DNA of 64,000 bases from an uncultured Flavobacterium sp. (GTDB taxonomy: Bacteria; Bacteroidota; Bacteroidia; Flavobacteriales; Flavobacteriaceae), in contig CALTVC010000015.1 of NCBI GenBank assembly GCA_943912855.1, positions 1-64,000 on the forward strand. Direction: 5' to 3'. The position numbers were made by a program, and so were the translations under genes. The notes under the pieces were generated by a model, which was not told where the DNA came from, did not search any database, and was given only the letters and a program-made list of their open reading frames with translations. Of the stretch, positions 1-7,978 are shown in pieces. Within the stretch, counting starts at the first letter, position 1; each line of letters begins with the position of its first letter.

Positions 1-868
1 CTCCCGTAGTGGTATTAAATTGAACTCGATTGAATCTATAATTAAAATATACAAAATCAGATGAACTTCGAGTAGAATACCTTAACATATATAAAAATGA
101 ATTTGACGGATTGTTATAATCTTGAACTATTCTTGTAATGCATGCTTGAGGATTGAGATTTTGATCATAATCATATATTTTGTTCGAAACTGAAAATGTT
201 GAAATCACAGGGGTAGGATTGAATCCATTTGCATCAATTTTATAAGCGTATATTGATTGTCGCTCCTGTGCAATTAACCAAAATGAATCTCCTGAGGTAG
301 ATGTAGTGTAGGTCAGAGGACCAAACTCAGGAAAATGCTCCAGTTCTATCCCAGCCTGTTTTCTTAAAAAAATTGTGTAATTTGTTTCTGCATCGGTTTC
401 AGATGCAGGGGGATAATCTCCTTGATTTAGGATGGATAATTCTCCTAAAGGATTGTTTGTAAAATCAACAATACAAAGACAGTATACATCATGCTCATTA
501 GTGTTACCAACATTGCGGTTTTTAGTTGTAACCACATAATATTTATTGCTATCTCCTGGATGAGGTATGATTATAGGGTTTCTAAATTCTGAGTAAAAGT
601 TATCACCTTCAATTAATCCGTTAGACATTAAAGAATGATTTTTACTCCATATAGATCGTCCATCAGTATAAAATAGTAAATTGCCTGATGAGTCTGATAC
701 AGAAGCGTATCCGTAATTATCCCCTGTAATACTACTCACAGTATTAGCAGTTGCAGGATTACTTGCGAAATTTACATCCGATTTCCCTAATTGCCAGTGA
801 TTGTTAGCATTCTGTGCCCATCCGGCAAGCATGGAAAATAGTATGAATATATTACATACGTTTTTCAT
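1..868 (-). CDS. Partial secreted protein, N-terminal part of a T9SS type B / gliding-associated protein
   Basis: This open reading frame begins with ATG at 868 and runs off the left window edge, so only about 289 N-terminal residues are visible and the C-terminal sorting domain is not. A signal peptide is evident (MKNVCNIFILFSMLAGWAQN, cut near Ala-Gln). The mature start NNHWQLGKSDVNFASNP, followed by VSDSSGNLLFYTDG and later IIIPHPGDSNKYYVVTT, matches the N-terminal pattern of large Bacteroidota surface proteins that end in a type B (gliding motility-associated) sorting domain; that pattern looks propeller-like. It starts 27 bases after the stop of the repeat protein at 896-2050 on the same strand, so the two may be co-transcribed. 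The family call rests on pattern recognition of the N-terminus only. Confidence 0.7.
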   Translation of the reverse strand, partial: MKNVCNIFILFSMLAGWAQNANNHWQLGKSDVNFASNPATANTVSSITGDNYGYASVSDSSGNLLFYTDGRSIWSKNHSLMSNGLIEGDNFYSEFRNPIIIPHPGDSNKYYVVTTKNRNVGNTNEHDVYCLCIVDFTNNPLGELSILNQGDYPPASETDAETNYTIFLRKQAGIELEHFPEFGPLTYTTSTSGDSFWLIAQERQSIYAYKIDANGFNPTPVISTFSVSNKIYDYDQNLNPQACITRIVQDYNNPSNSFLYMLRYSTRSSSDFVYFNYRFNRVQFNTTTG

Positions 869-895
869 AATTTCATGATTTAGATTAAACGTATA

Positions 896-2050
896 TTACT
901 TCTTCTCTGTAAGAACTTTCACAGCAGCTTTCAGTGCATCAATTTCCTTTTGTTGTTGGTCAAGTTGTTTTTGCTGTGCTTCAACTTTTTTATCCTGTGC
1001 TATGGCATAAAGCGTAAGCTCTTCGATTTTCTCCTGCTGTATTTTAGCCATTTCACCAAGGCCAATACCATCGTTTTTCACCGTTTCGGCAGATGGAACA
1101 TTTGGCAAGTGACCATTTTTAGCTATATAATTTTCTACTTCAGCAAGGGTAGGAAGTTTGTAGTCTTTAGCAAATACATAGTCTGCCCATCCTGTACCTG
1201 CACTTGATGCAACACGAACTTCTTCGGTAAGGATACCACCTTTTACAAAAAGTTTATAACCGCTTACGTTTACACTACCTGCCGTTGTAGGGAAGCCATC
1301 TGAAGTAGCATAAGGTACCATACCTCCAATAGCTATTTTTTTAGTTGAAAGATCGCCGTATATAGTTGACGGAGTTGAACTTGTATTCGGAGTATTAGCT
1401 ATATGCAGTTTATTATTCCCAGTCTCATTGCTACCTGAATAAAAACCTATAAAAATGTTATCTTTTCCTGTAGCGTTAGAACCTGACTGTGCACCAAGGA
1501 ATACGTTTCCGCTACCTGCACTAGTATTAAGCCCTGCTAAGTAACCAAGATAGACATTATAAGAAGTTGATTGAGTTGCTAACCCGGCTCCCTGACCAAT
1601 AAATATATTACCAGTTGCAGTCGAGTTATTTGCTCCTGCCTGGTGTCCTAAGGAAATATTACCACTGCCACTTGTATTATTTACTCCTGATTCATATCCT
1701 AAAAAAACATTACCGCTACCAGTAGTATTGTTTGTTCCTGCTTCCTTCCCTATCAAGATGTTACCGCTGCCAGTGGTATTTTTAAAACCAGTCTTATATC
1801 CAATAAAGCTGTTTCCAGTCCCTGTTCCTGTAGCTGAAGTAACAAAATTACCTCCTGCCTGATGGCCTACAATCGTGTTTTGTGTACCGGTAATGTTTTT
1901 ACCCGCCTGATAACCGACAAATGCAGAACTAGTTGCTGCGGTTGCGCCATTTTCATTCCCAAGTCCTGTGTATGTGTTTGAAACTTGAGCATTAACAAAC
2001 ATGGCTCCGCCTAGCAGCATTGTTGCCGCAAATAAATTTTTTGATTTCAT
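896..2050 (-). CDS. Repeat-rich secreted surface protein with C-terminal coiled coil
   Basis: A 384-residue secreted protein with a signal peptide (MKSKNLFAATMLLGGAMFVNAQ). Residues about 40-215 consist of some nine degenerate repeats of 18-22 residues around the pattern GNxxxGxxAGxNxTGSG, resembling the beta-roll head repeats of trimeric adhesins. Then comes the conserved block ADYVFAKDYKLPTLAEVE / NGHLPNVPSAE found near the C-terminus of many Bacteroidota phage-tail-like or adhesin-like proteins. The end (about residues 330-384) is a glutamine- and lysine-rich coiled coil that probably trimerises. No T9SS sorting domain is visible. Such proteins are often mislabelled bZIP or tail fibre. Function unknown; a surface fibre or adhesin is my inference. 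Confidence 0.75.
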   Translation of the reverse strand: MKSKNLFAATMLLGGAMFVNAQVSNTYTGLGNENGATAATSSAFVGYQAGKNITGTQNTIVGHQAGGNFVTSATGTGTGNSFIGYKTGFKNTTGSGNILIGKEAGTNNTTGSGNVFLGYESGVNNTSGSGNISLGHQAGANNSTATGNIFIGQGAGLATQSTSYNVYLGYLAGLNTSAGSGNVFLGAQSGSNATGKDNIFIGFYSGSNETGNNKLHIANTPNTSSTPSTIYGDLSTKKIAIGGMVPYATSDGFPTTAGSVNVSGYKLFVKGGILTEEVRVASSAGTGWADYVFAKDYKLPTLAEVENYIAKNGHLPNVPSAETVKNDGIGLGEMAKIQQEKIEELTLYAIAQDKKVEAQQKQLDQQQKEIDALKAAVKVLTEKK

Positions 2051-2226
2051 TTGTTGATTAAGTTTTTGATTTAAATTTCCATAAAGCTAGCAGTATTTTT
2101 CCTACTTACGTTCTGCTAAAAAGGTTAAAGAACTGTTAAGTGCGGAAAAACCGTAATTCGTTAGCTGACAGATTTGCGTTACATTTTTTTGATGTTTATG
2201 TAACCGTCTTTCCCTATATTTACCTT

Positions 2227-2739
2227 ATGAAAAAACTCACCCCATACCTCCTTATTGCTTCGCTGGGCTTTAGTATGTATACGTATGTAAAGCCTTTTGA
2301 AAGTGTAGATACGAAAGCTGAAACCAAAACTATAGATACACTGTTAGACAACTGGCACGTTGCTGCTGCCAAAGCGGATTACAATGGATATTTTGGTAAA
2401 ATAGCAACCGACGGACATTATATAGGTACCGATGCCACAGAGAATTGGGACAAGAAAGCCTTTGAAGCCTTCAGCAAACCGTATTTCGATAAAGGAAAGG
2501 CATGGGACTTTAAAGCCATAGAACGCCATATATACTTCAGCAAAGATGGTAAAACTGCCTGGTTTGATGAGCTACTTGATACCTGGATGAAAGCCTGCCG
2601 TGGTAGTGGAGTGCTCGAAAAGCAAGGCAAAGATTGGAAAATAAAGCACTACGTACTGAGTATGACCGTGCCTAACGATGTTGTTAATGAAGTAATTCCC
2701 ATCAAGGCGAAATACGAAGATGCGTTGCTGAAAAAATAA
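2227..2739 (+). CDS. NTF2-like (SnoaL-type) secreted protein
   Basis: I place the start at the ATG at 2227 (MKKLTPYLLIASLGFSMY), because it opens a hydrophobic signal or anchor segment; a longer frame from 2140 would put an unlikely 29-residue extension in front. The remaining 150 residues (DTLLDNWHVAAAKADYNGYF, later TAWFDELLDTW and WKIKHYVLSMTVPND) have the alpha+beta cone pattern of SnoaL-like/NTF2-like domains, which bind small ligands or act as enzymes in a pocket. An AT-rich TATATTTA element lies just upstream and could be the promoter. It converges with the CvpA gene and shares a long hairpin with it. The substrate cannot be inferred. Confidence 0.75.
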   Translation: MKKLTPYLLIASLGFSMYTYVKPFESVDTKAETKTIDTLLDNWHVAAAKADYNGYFGKIATDGHYIGTDATENWDKKAFEAFSKPYFDKGKAWDFKAIERHIYFSKDGKTAWFDELLDTWMKACRGSGVLEKQGKDWKIKHYVLSMTVPNDVVNEVIPIKAKYEDALLKK

Positions 2740-2740
2740 T

Positions 2741-2794
2741 TTTATAGTTTGTGGTTTGTGGTTACGTTGCGAACCACAAACCACAAACTATAAA
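2741..2794. terminator. Perfect 23-bp AT-rich inverted repeat between convergent genes
   Basis: Arms 2741-2763 and 2772-2794 are perfectly complementary over 23 bp with an 8-base loop. The arms themselves contain a short tandem phrase (gtttgtg-gtttgtgg). It sits immediately after the stop at 2739 and just before the stop of the opposite gene at 2800, so a bidirectional terminator is the simplest reading, although the stem is unusually long and GC-poor. Confidence 0.7.
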
Positions 2795-2799
2795 CCGTA

Positions 2800-3267
2800 T
2801 CAGCTAAACCAAACCTTTAGTACCGGGAATATAAAGTTGCTTACGCTAAGCATTGGGTAAAAGAATATTGAACCTTCAAGGGTTTCCTCGCTGGCAAAAA
2901 TATGGCTACTGTTTATTTTCAGGAAAAAGTTAAGCAGTACGCTCACTATAAGGCACACTTTAATACCGCCAAAAACACCGCCCAGTATCCGGTTTACCAT
3001 ACCTACGCCACCGGCTTCGGCAAGTTTTGTAAATACTTTGGCAAGCATAAATACTCCTATTACCGCGGCAATAAAGGTTATGAAAAACACTGTAATGCCT
3101 CCGGTACCGGGCTTATCTCCGGCAAACATTCCCGAAAATTTTACGGCTATGAACAGCCCTACGACCAATGCCACAAGTGAAGCAAGTTCTGAAAACAATC
3201 CGCGGCGTACGCCTTTAAATATGCCCCAGGCAAGCAGGGCGGCTAGTAGTATGTCTATTGACTTCAT
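2800..3267 (-). CDS. CvpA family membrane protein
   Basis: A 155-residue integral membrane protein with the CvpA pattern: MKSIDILLAALLAWGIFKGV, then LFSELASLVALVVGLFIAVK, a third hydrophobic segment TVFFITFIAAVIGVFMLAK, and a fourth helix KVCLIVSVLLNFFL. In CvpA proteins of Proteobacteria the family is linked to colicin V production and envelope homeostasis; the exact job in Bacteroidota is unclear. I chose ATG 3267 over the upstream start because MKSIDILL is the family's usual beginning. A TACCTTTG element on this strand (3279-3272) lies directly upstream, divergent from the promoter of the next gene. Confidence 0.85.
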   Translation of the reverse strand: MKSIDILLAALLAWGIFKGVRRGLFSELASLVALVVGLFIAVKFSGMFAGDKPGTGGITVFFITFIAAVIGVFMLAKVFTKLAEAGGVGMVNRILGGVFGGIKVCLIVSVLLNFFLKINSSHIFASEETLEGSIFFYPMLSVSNFIFPVLKVWFS

Positions 3268-3271
3268 GCGC

Positions 3272-3279
3272 CAAAGGTA
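3272..3279 (-). promoter_or_regulatory. Candidate -7 element of cvpA-like gene
   Basis: TACCTTTG on the - strand fits the Bacteroidota TAnnTTTG element, but it is only five bases from the start codon, so transcription would begin at or near the ATG. This is by motif only. Confidence 0.4.
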
Positions 3280-3326
3280 CAACTTGCCTACTTTCTTACA
3301 AAATAGCTATTAAGGGCCAAATGGTT

Positions 3327-3334
3327 TATCTTTG
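3327..3334 (+). promoter_or_regulatory. Candidate -7 element TATCTTTG
   Basis: TATCTTTG lies 29 bases before the start at 3364 and fits TAnnTTTG. It is divergent from the element at 3272-3279, making this a compact bidirectional promoter region. Confidence 0.5.
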
Positions 3335-3363
3335 CCCGTTTAAAACACGAAAGAAAGATATTT

Positions 3364-3720
3364 ATGTCGAGAGACGAACAACTGAAACAACGCTGGGAAC
3401 AGCTTGTACATATACTTAGTACCCGTTTTGCCGATGGTGATATATTAGACCTGGATGCGATTATTTACCTGATAGGTGTGCAGGAACTAGGCAAATTCCA
3501 TAAAAAATTCAAGAAAGACGAAAAGGTAAACCTCATGCACATAGCTATATGTCGCTTGCTGGAACCTTACGGGTATTATGAGTTTGATTTCTTTGACCCT
3601 GACGGGTGGCCACATTACAGGGTGAAAGAGGAACTGCCTCCGCTAAAGGCAGGTGAACAAAGCGTACTGATGAAAGGTGCCATTGTAGATTACTTTTTAG
3701 AGAAAGGGCTTATTAAGTAG
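3364..3720 (+). CDS. Small conserved hypothetical protein upstream of pheS
   Basis: A 118-residue soluble protein starting MSRDEQLKQRWEQLVHIL. The middle contains DLDAIIYLIGVQELGK and a lysine-rich stretch KKFKKDEKVNLMHIAICRLL, then an aromatic/acidic segment YGYYEFDFFDPDGWPHY and a short C-terminal helix. No signal peptide or membrane segment. I believe homologues occur in other Flavobacteriia in the same position, but I cannot name a domain and do not infer a function. It has its own promoter motif, and pheS another, so the two need not be co-transcribed. Confidence 0.75.
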   Translation: MSRDEQLKQRWEQLVHILSTRFADGDILDLDAIIYLIGVQELGKFHKKFKKDEKVNLMHIAICRLLEPYGYYEFDFFDPDGWPHYRVKEELPPLKAGEQSVLMKGAIVDYFLEKGLIK

Positions 3721-3797
3721 CGTTTTAAATTAATAGTCACGGCATTAATTCGTGCTAAAACTATAGTTTACGGTTGGCATACCAATAAATAAATGCC

Positions 3798-3805
3798 TAA
3801 ATTTG
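3798..3805 (+). promoter_or_regulatory. Candidate pheS promoter element TAAATTTG
   Basis: TAAATTTG lies 20 bases before the pheS start and fits TAnnTTTG. A TTG at 3774-3776, 21 bases further upstream, could be the -33 element. Confidence 0.5.
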
Positions 3806-3825
3806 CACACTTTTGTTTGTGAAAG

Positions 3826-4845
3826 ATGATAGATAAGATTAAAGATTACATAGCCGAGGTAGAGGCTTATAAAGCTGAAACCAGAGAAGAACTTGAAGCG
3901 TTCCGTATTAAGATATTAGGTAAAAAAGGGATTTTAAACGACTTTTTTACCGAGTTTAAAAACGTACCGAATGACCAGAAGAAAGAATTTGGCCAGGTAA
4001 TCAACCAGCTGAAGAACACTGCTGAAGCCAAGGTAGCCAGTATACACGAAGCTTTTGAAAGCAAAGAGGTAGCTAAGGGCATTTATGGCGACCTTACCCG
4101 TCCCGGAGAACCTTTTGCCGTGGGTAGCCGTCATCCTATATCTATTGTAAAAAACCAGGTTATAGACATCTTTAGTAACATAGGCTTTAACGTAAGTGAA
4201 GGTCCGGAAATTGAAGACGACTGGCACAACTTTACCGCGCTTAACCTGCCGGAATATCACCCTGCACGCGATATGCAGGATACCTTCTTTATACAAACAA
4301 ATCCTGATGTACTGCTTCGTACACATACGTCATCTGTACAGGTGCGTTATATGGAAGACAACAAACCGCCTATCCGTACCATAAGCCCGGGTAGGGTATT
4401 CCGTAACGAAGCCATTTCATCTCGTTCGCACTGTATCTTCCACCAGATTGAAGGACTTTATATAGACAAAGACGTTTCGTTTGCCGATCTTAAGCAAACA
4501 CTACTATACTTTACAAAAGAAATGTTTGGCAAGAGTAAAATACGCCTTCGCCCAAGCTATTTCCCATTCACGGAGCCAAGTGCCGAGGTAGATATTTACT
4601 GGGGACTTAAAACCGAAACCGATTACCGTATTACTAAAGGTACCGGTTGGTTAGAAATTATGGGTTGTGGTATGGTAGATCCTAACGTTCTTAAAAACTG
4701 TAACATAGATCCTGCCAAGTACAATGGTTTTGCTTTTGGTATGGGGATAGAGCGTATGGCTATGCTACTGTACCAAATAAGCGACATCCGTATGTTCTAT
4801 GAAAATGACGTACGTTTCCTTGAGCAGTTTAAATCGAGCATATAA
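3826..4845 (+). CDS. pheS: Phenylalanine--tRNA ligase alpha subunit
   Basis: PheS forms the catalytic half of the alpha2beta2 enzyme that charges tRNA-Phe. The 339-residue protein has the usual length. It shows the N-terminal coiled-coil domain (about residues 1-90), then class II synthetase motifs: motif 2 [19 protein letters not shown] with the conserved FHQIEGL, and motif 3 [16 protein letters not shown] near the C-terminus. [13 protein letters not shown] is also family-typical. pheT is not adjacent, as is common in this phylum. A strong GC-rich terminator follows the stop. High confidence. Confidence 0.97.
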   Translation: MIDKIKDYIAEVEAYKAETREELEAFRIKILGKKGILNDFFTEFKNVPNDQKKEFGQVINQLKNTAEAKVASIHEAFESKEVAKGIYGDLTRPGEPFAVGSRHPISIVKNQVIDIFSNIGFNVSEGPEIEDDWHNFTALNLPEYHPARDMQDTFFIQTNPDVLLRTHTSSVQVRYMEDNKPPIRTISPGRVFRNEAISSRSHCIFHQIEGLYIDKDVSFADLKQTLLYFTKEMFGKSKIRLRPSYFPFTEPSAEVDIYWGLKTETDYRITKGTGWLEIMGCGMVDPNVLKNCNIDPAKYNGFAFGMGIERMAMLLYQISDIRMFYENDVRFLEQFKSSI

Positions 4846-4874
4846 GCAACAAACACAATATAGCTTAAAAAGTT

Positions 4875-4897
4875 GAAGCCCCGCAATGCGGGGCTTC
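4875..4897 (+). terminator. Rho-independent terminator after pheS
   Basis: The arms GAAGCCCCGC and GCGGGGCTTC enclose a three-base loop, followed by a pyrimidine-rich tail with a six-T run. Confidence 0.85.
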
Positions 4898-5115
4898 TTC
4901 CATCTTTTTTGAATCAGTAATGAGAGAAAATTAATAGCTTTACCAAAGCTATTGCTGTAAATAGCATCTTGCTATATAATGTATCGCTTAAAATCTTTCG
5001 TGTTTTTATAACAAAAACCGAAACAACTGTGATTATTTAATAAAGTAACGCAAAATAATTTTACTTTCCAAGCTTCATTTCGTTTAATAACAGATAATTA
5101 GGGTTTTGCCTATAT
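4898..5115. other. Gene-free stretch with two tandem small hairpins
   Basis: I see no credible gene between the pheS terminator and the terminator of the aldo/keto reductase. The stretch does hold a perfect 9-bp hairpin (4933-4941 with 4945-4953, loop ACC) and a second one, ATAGCA-tct-TGCTAT, at 4961-4975. Both stems contain the core ATAGC. Possibly a remnant or a small RNA; nothing more is supported. Confidence 0.4.
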
Positions 5116-5151
5116 AAAAAACACCCACAACATACGCTACGGGTGTTTTTT
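5116..5151. terminator. Terminator hairpin downstream of aldo/keto reductase
   Basis: Arms AAAAAACACCC (5116-5126) and GGGTGTTTTTT (5141-5151) with a 14-base loop. The A-run on the left gives a T-tract for the - strand gene ending at 5170. Confidence 0.75.
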
Positions 5152-5169
5152 GTATAAATTAATCGGTGC

Positions 5170-6153
5170 TTAATAAACACCCCTAATTTCAGGTTGAATC
5201 TTATCTGTATAAAGCGCTCTAAGTGCTTTAATGGTTTCCTCATCAAAATCAGGCAGTGCCGAAGCGGCTACGTTGCTTTTCACCTGACTTAGTTTTGTGG
5301 CGCCTGGTATAACCGTAGTTATGGCAGGATGCTGTAGTATCCACTTTATGCTTTGCTGCGCCAGGTTGCCTTCGGGCAGGAGTGCTTTTATTTCATTGGC
5401 TAGAGCCACACCTTTGCTAAACTCAATACCACTAAATGTTTCACCTACGTTAAACGCATCACCATTGGCATTATAGTTACGATGGTCTTTCTCTGCAAAA
5501 ACAGTATCAGTGCTAAACTTACCGCTTAGAAGCCCACTTGCCAATGGTACTCGTGCTATAAACGCCGTACCCTGTTGTTGAGCTTTGTCAAAAAAGGCTT
5601 CAGCAAGGTGCTGCCTGAACAGGTTAAATATAATTTGTAACGACGCCACATCTTTATGCTCAAGGCAAATCAGGGCTTCTTCGGCAGTTTCTACACTTAC
5701 GCCAAAGTGTTTTATAAGGCCCTCCTGCTGTAGTTTACGCAGATGATCAAACACATTACCTTTGCGTAACTCTTCCGTAGGAATGCAATGTAGCTGTTCC
5801 AGGAATAGCTGATCCTGCCCCAGGTGCGTAAGCGAATCTTCAACATGATGACGAATGGCATCATACGAAAAGTTTTGTGGCCAGCCGTTTGGCGCATCGT
5901 TCCTGCGACCAAGCTTAGTGGCTACATAAACCTTTTTATCTGTTTGTTTAAGGAATGTGCCTATAAAGCGTTCGCTTACCCCCATGCCGTACACATCGGC
6001 AGTATCTATAAAGTTACCTCCGGCATTGACGTAAGCATGAAGTATTTCCAGAGCTTTGTCTTCATCTACAATACCCCAGTCAGCGCTACCCAACTGCCAG
6101 GTGCCTAAACCAACCTCGGCTATTTGTTCGCCTTTAAAATTTCTATAGTTCAT
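5170..6153 (-). CDS. Aldo/keto reductase
   Basis: A 327-residue NADPH-dependent oxidoreductase of the aldo/keto reductase superfamily (TIM barrel), reducing unknown aldehydes or ketones. The catalytic tetrad is present: Asp50 and Tyr55 in FIDTADVYG, Lys80 in VATKLGRR, His122 in LEQLHCIP. The C-terminal NADP-binding segment AITTVIPGATKLSQVKSNV is typical. The start MNYRNFKGEQIAEVGLGTW fits the family. It is divergent from the secreted protein at 6399 across a 245-base region that carries paired direct repeats. The physiological substrate cannot be deduced. Confidence 0.92.
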   Translation of the reverse strand: MNYRNFKGEQIAEVGLGTWQLGSADWGIVDEDKALEILHAYVNAGGNFIDTADVYGMGVSERFIGTFLKQTDKKVYVATKLGRRNDAPNGWPQNFSYDAIRHHVEDSLTHLGQDQLFLEQLHCIPTEELRKGNVFDHLRKLQQEGLIKHFGVSVETAEEALICLEHKDVASLQIIFNLFRQHLAEAFFDKAQQQGTAFIARVPLASGLLSGKFSTDTVFAEKDHRNYNANGDAFNVGETFSGIEFSKGVALANEIKALLPEGNLAQQSIKWILQHPAITTVIPGATKLSQVKSNVAASALPDFDEETIKALRALYTDKIQPEIRGVY

Positions 6154-6188
6154 TATATCAGTAATGTGATTTGGTTATGTGGTAAAGG

Positions 6189-6293
6189 TACAAAAGCGTG
6201 GTATACCAATGGTGTTATGATTACACTTACATGTAAAATTGTGGAAATTTTCTACACAATGGTGTGGAAGTCAACATGTTATACAAAAGTGTG
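6189..6293. promoter_or_regulatory. Nested pairs of direct repeats in divergent intergenic region
   Basis: TACAAAAGYGTG occurs at 6189-6200 and 6282-6293, and CAATGGTGT occurs at 6207-6215 and 6257-6265, exactly 50 bases apart. The region separates the aldo/keto reductase (-) from the secreted protein (+). It may be an operator for a shared regulator; this is inference from repetition alone. Confidence 0.4.
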
Positions 6294-6398
6294 ATTTTTG
6301 GCATCGTGCTGTTTTTCAGTGAGTTATAAAAAAGGGTACGATTGTTTCATTAGACATAAACGTAAATGATTTTTCAATAACCATTAAATTTATATATC

Positions 6399-6848
6399 AT
6401 GAAAAAGTTAATTTTAAGCGCTGCGTTTGTAATGGCTTTTGCTACAACCGCCCTTGCACAAACAGATAACAAAGTTCAAACTACATCACCTGCTGCACAG
6501 CCGGCTACCACTACCACAGTAACCACTCCGGCAACGCAAGACCCGGCAGCTATGCCCGGTACTGCAACAACTACTGCTACTCCGGTCGCTACAGCAGCAA
6601 CACCTGCTACAGCAACCGCACAGCAACAACCTGCAACAGATGGTAAAGAGTATAACAAAGTAACTCAGAACCAAATTGCACCTGCCGTACTTAAAAAAGC
6701 GGTAGCAAAATATAAAGATTACGCCCTTGTAGAAGCACTTGCCGCAGCCGATGGTACTGAGTACAAACTGGTACTTACAAAAGATGGTAAAGACATAGCT
6801 GCTTACTACAAACCAAACGGAGACTTTATTAAAGAAGAAACTGTATAA
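6399..6848 (+). CDS. Secreted Ala/Thr-rich protein with small C-terminal domain
   Basis: A 149-residue exported protein. The signal peptide MKKLILSAAFVMAFATTALA is followed by a low-complexity linker of Thr, Ala, Pro and Gln (about residues 21-82), then a compact domain (NQIAPAVLKKAVAKYKDYA, TEYKLVLTKDGKDIAAYY) resembling the small PepSY/BLIP-like domains of Bacteroidota periplasmic proteins. Function unknown. The repetitive linker creates long open frames on the opposite strand, which I treat as artefacts. Confidence 0.75.
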   Translation: MKKLILSAAFVMAFATTALAQTDNKVQTTSPAAQPATTTTVTTPATQDPAAMPGTATTTATPVATAATPATATAQQQPATDGKEYNKVTQNQIAPAVLKKAVAKYKDYALVEALAAADGTEYKLVLTKDGKDIAAYYKPNGDFIKEETV

Positions 6849-6896
6849 TACTTACTCTCATGTTTAACTTGTGAGAAAAGTGCCAATTGTAATACT

Positions 6897-6927
6897 AAAG
6901 GCAGCCTGTGGTGGGCTGCCTTTTTTT
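6897..6927 (+). terminator. Rho-independent terminator
   Basis: AAAGGCAGCC and GGCTGCCTTT form a 10-bp stem around a short loop, followed by a T-run. It ends the gene at 6399-6848 and also faces the end of the Ter operon. Confidence 0.85.
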
Positions 6928-6956
6928 GTATTATGAGATTGCTGTGTGTAATGAAT

Positions 6957-7958
6957 TTATGCCTCTGTTTCTTCTTTTTCCTTTTCAGGGAACAGGACTG
7001 ATGCAAGTACTGATAGCACAAGCACACCACCCACTACTATAAGAGAATGCATAGACTCTATGTGGAAGAAAGGTGATATAACCATCTTAACCCCAATGAA
7101 AGAAAGGATAATGGCAAGACCGTATTTCAGCTTGCTGAACAGGTGTATAAAGTTGGCAAGAAGGAAGTATAGTGCCCTTAATCCTAGTATCGCAAAGATG
7201 TTAGACGTGTACAGGATAAACGGATCATCTGGTGCAATAGCAAATATGGCCGGGATTGAATCTACCGCGAAAAGCAGGTCGGTAAATTCTATAACACCTA
7301 CCACTACAAGTAGGGGAGTAGCCAGTTTTTTACCGTTTTCAAATGTAAAGAAGTTATCCTTGTCGTAATTTTTGCTCACGTTGAATAACTTGTGTACTAC
7401 CCTTGCACCCGGACTTTTACTAAAGTCTTTTTCTTCATCGTCGTCATCTTCGGCGAAGCCTGATTTAATACCGGCATACACAAGGAATAAACCAAATATG
7501 GTAAGCAGTATGTTTATGCGTACGTTATGCCCCAACAGTTCCATCTCTGGCAGGTAAGTAAGGTTTATAAGCGCTACACCGCTAAAAATAAACACCGCCC
7601 TTAGGGCAAGTGCACCTATAATGCCCCAGAACAGTACCTTATGGTGGTTTTCTTTCGGCACATTAAAAAAGCCAAATACCAGTATAAACACAAAGAGGTT
7701 GTCTACAGACAATGCCTTTTCTATCCAATAGGCACTTTGAAACTGAGAAAACTTCTCTACGCCCATGTAATAGTAAATAACACCACTAAAACCCATAGAA
7801 AGGGTTATCCATACAAGCGACCATGTTATGGCTTCTTTATTACTAACGGCATGGCTGTTTTTGTTAAAAACCCCAAGATCCAGCAGTAGCATAATAATAA
7901 CCACTACAGAGAATATGGCTATAATGCCCGGGTGATTGATTAAACTGTCGGTATTCAT
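6957..7958 (-). CDS. TerC/Alx family integral membrane protein
   Basis: A 333-residue protein with about nine hydrophobic segments. It carries the two family signatures with buried acidic residues: WIEKALSVDNLFVFILVFG and GVIEFTDLLFAVDSIPAIFA. A charged loop (SGFAEDDDDEEKDFSK) follows the first half. TerC/Alx proteins are thought to export metal ions (Mn in Alx/YkoY homologues) and to anchor TerD-type complexes at the membrane. Here it is the last gene of the Ter operon, 20 bases after the kinase, which supports a role as the membrane partner of this system rather than as a stand-alone exporter. Confidence 0.93.
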   Translation of the reverse strand: MNTDSLINHPGIIAIFSVVVIIMLLLDLGVFNKNSHAVSNKEAITWSLVWITLSMGFSGVIYYYMGVEKFSQFQSAYWIEKALSVDNLFVFILVFGFFNVPKENHHKVLFWGIIGALALRAVFIFSGVALINLTYLPEMELLGHNVRINILLTIFGLFLVYAGIKSGFAEDDDDEEKDFSKSPGARVVHKLFNVSKNYDKDNFFTFENGKKLATPLLVVVGVIEFTDLLFAVDSIPAIFAIAPDDPFILYTSNIFAILGLRALYFLLANFIHLFSKLKYGLAIILSFIGVKMVISPFFHIESMHSLIVVGGVLVLSVLASVLFPEKEKEETEA

Positions 7959-7978
7959 TTGTTTTATTTAATTGTTAA

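Noticed and set aside
1400..1930. Spaced repeats in 896-2050 as a CRISPR array
   Set aside because: Spacing of 54-66 bases is set by the protein repeat period, and the reading frame is intact throughout.
5061..5246. 61-residue - strand frame overlapping the aldo/keto reductase end
   Set aside because: It overlaps the real gene in another frame and crosses its terminator.
6399..6660. Direct repeats in the Thr/Ala linker as a CRISPR or satellite array
   Set aside because: Units are irregular codon repeats inside a coding frame, without constant repeats and variable spacers.
6476..6674. Two open frames on the - strand, rich in Val/Ala/Gly or Cys/Ser
   Set aside because: They mirror the low-complexity Thr/Ala linker of the secreted protein on the + strand and have no start context of their own.
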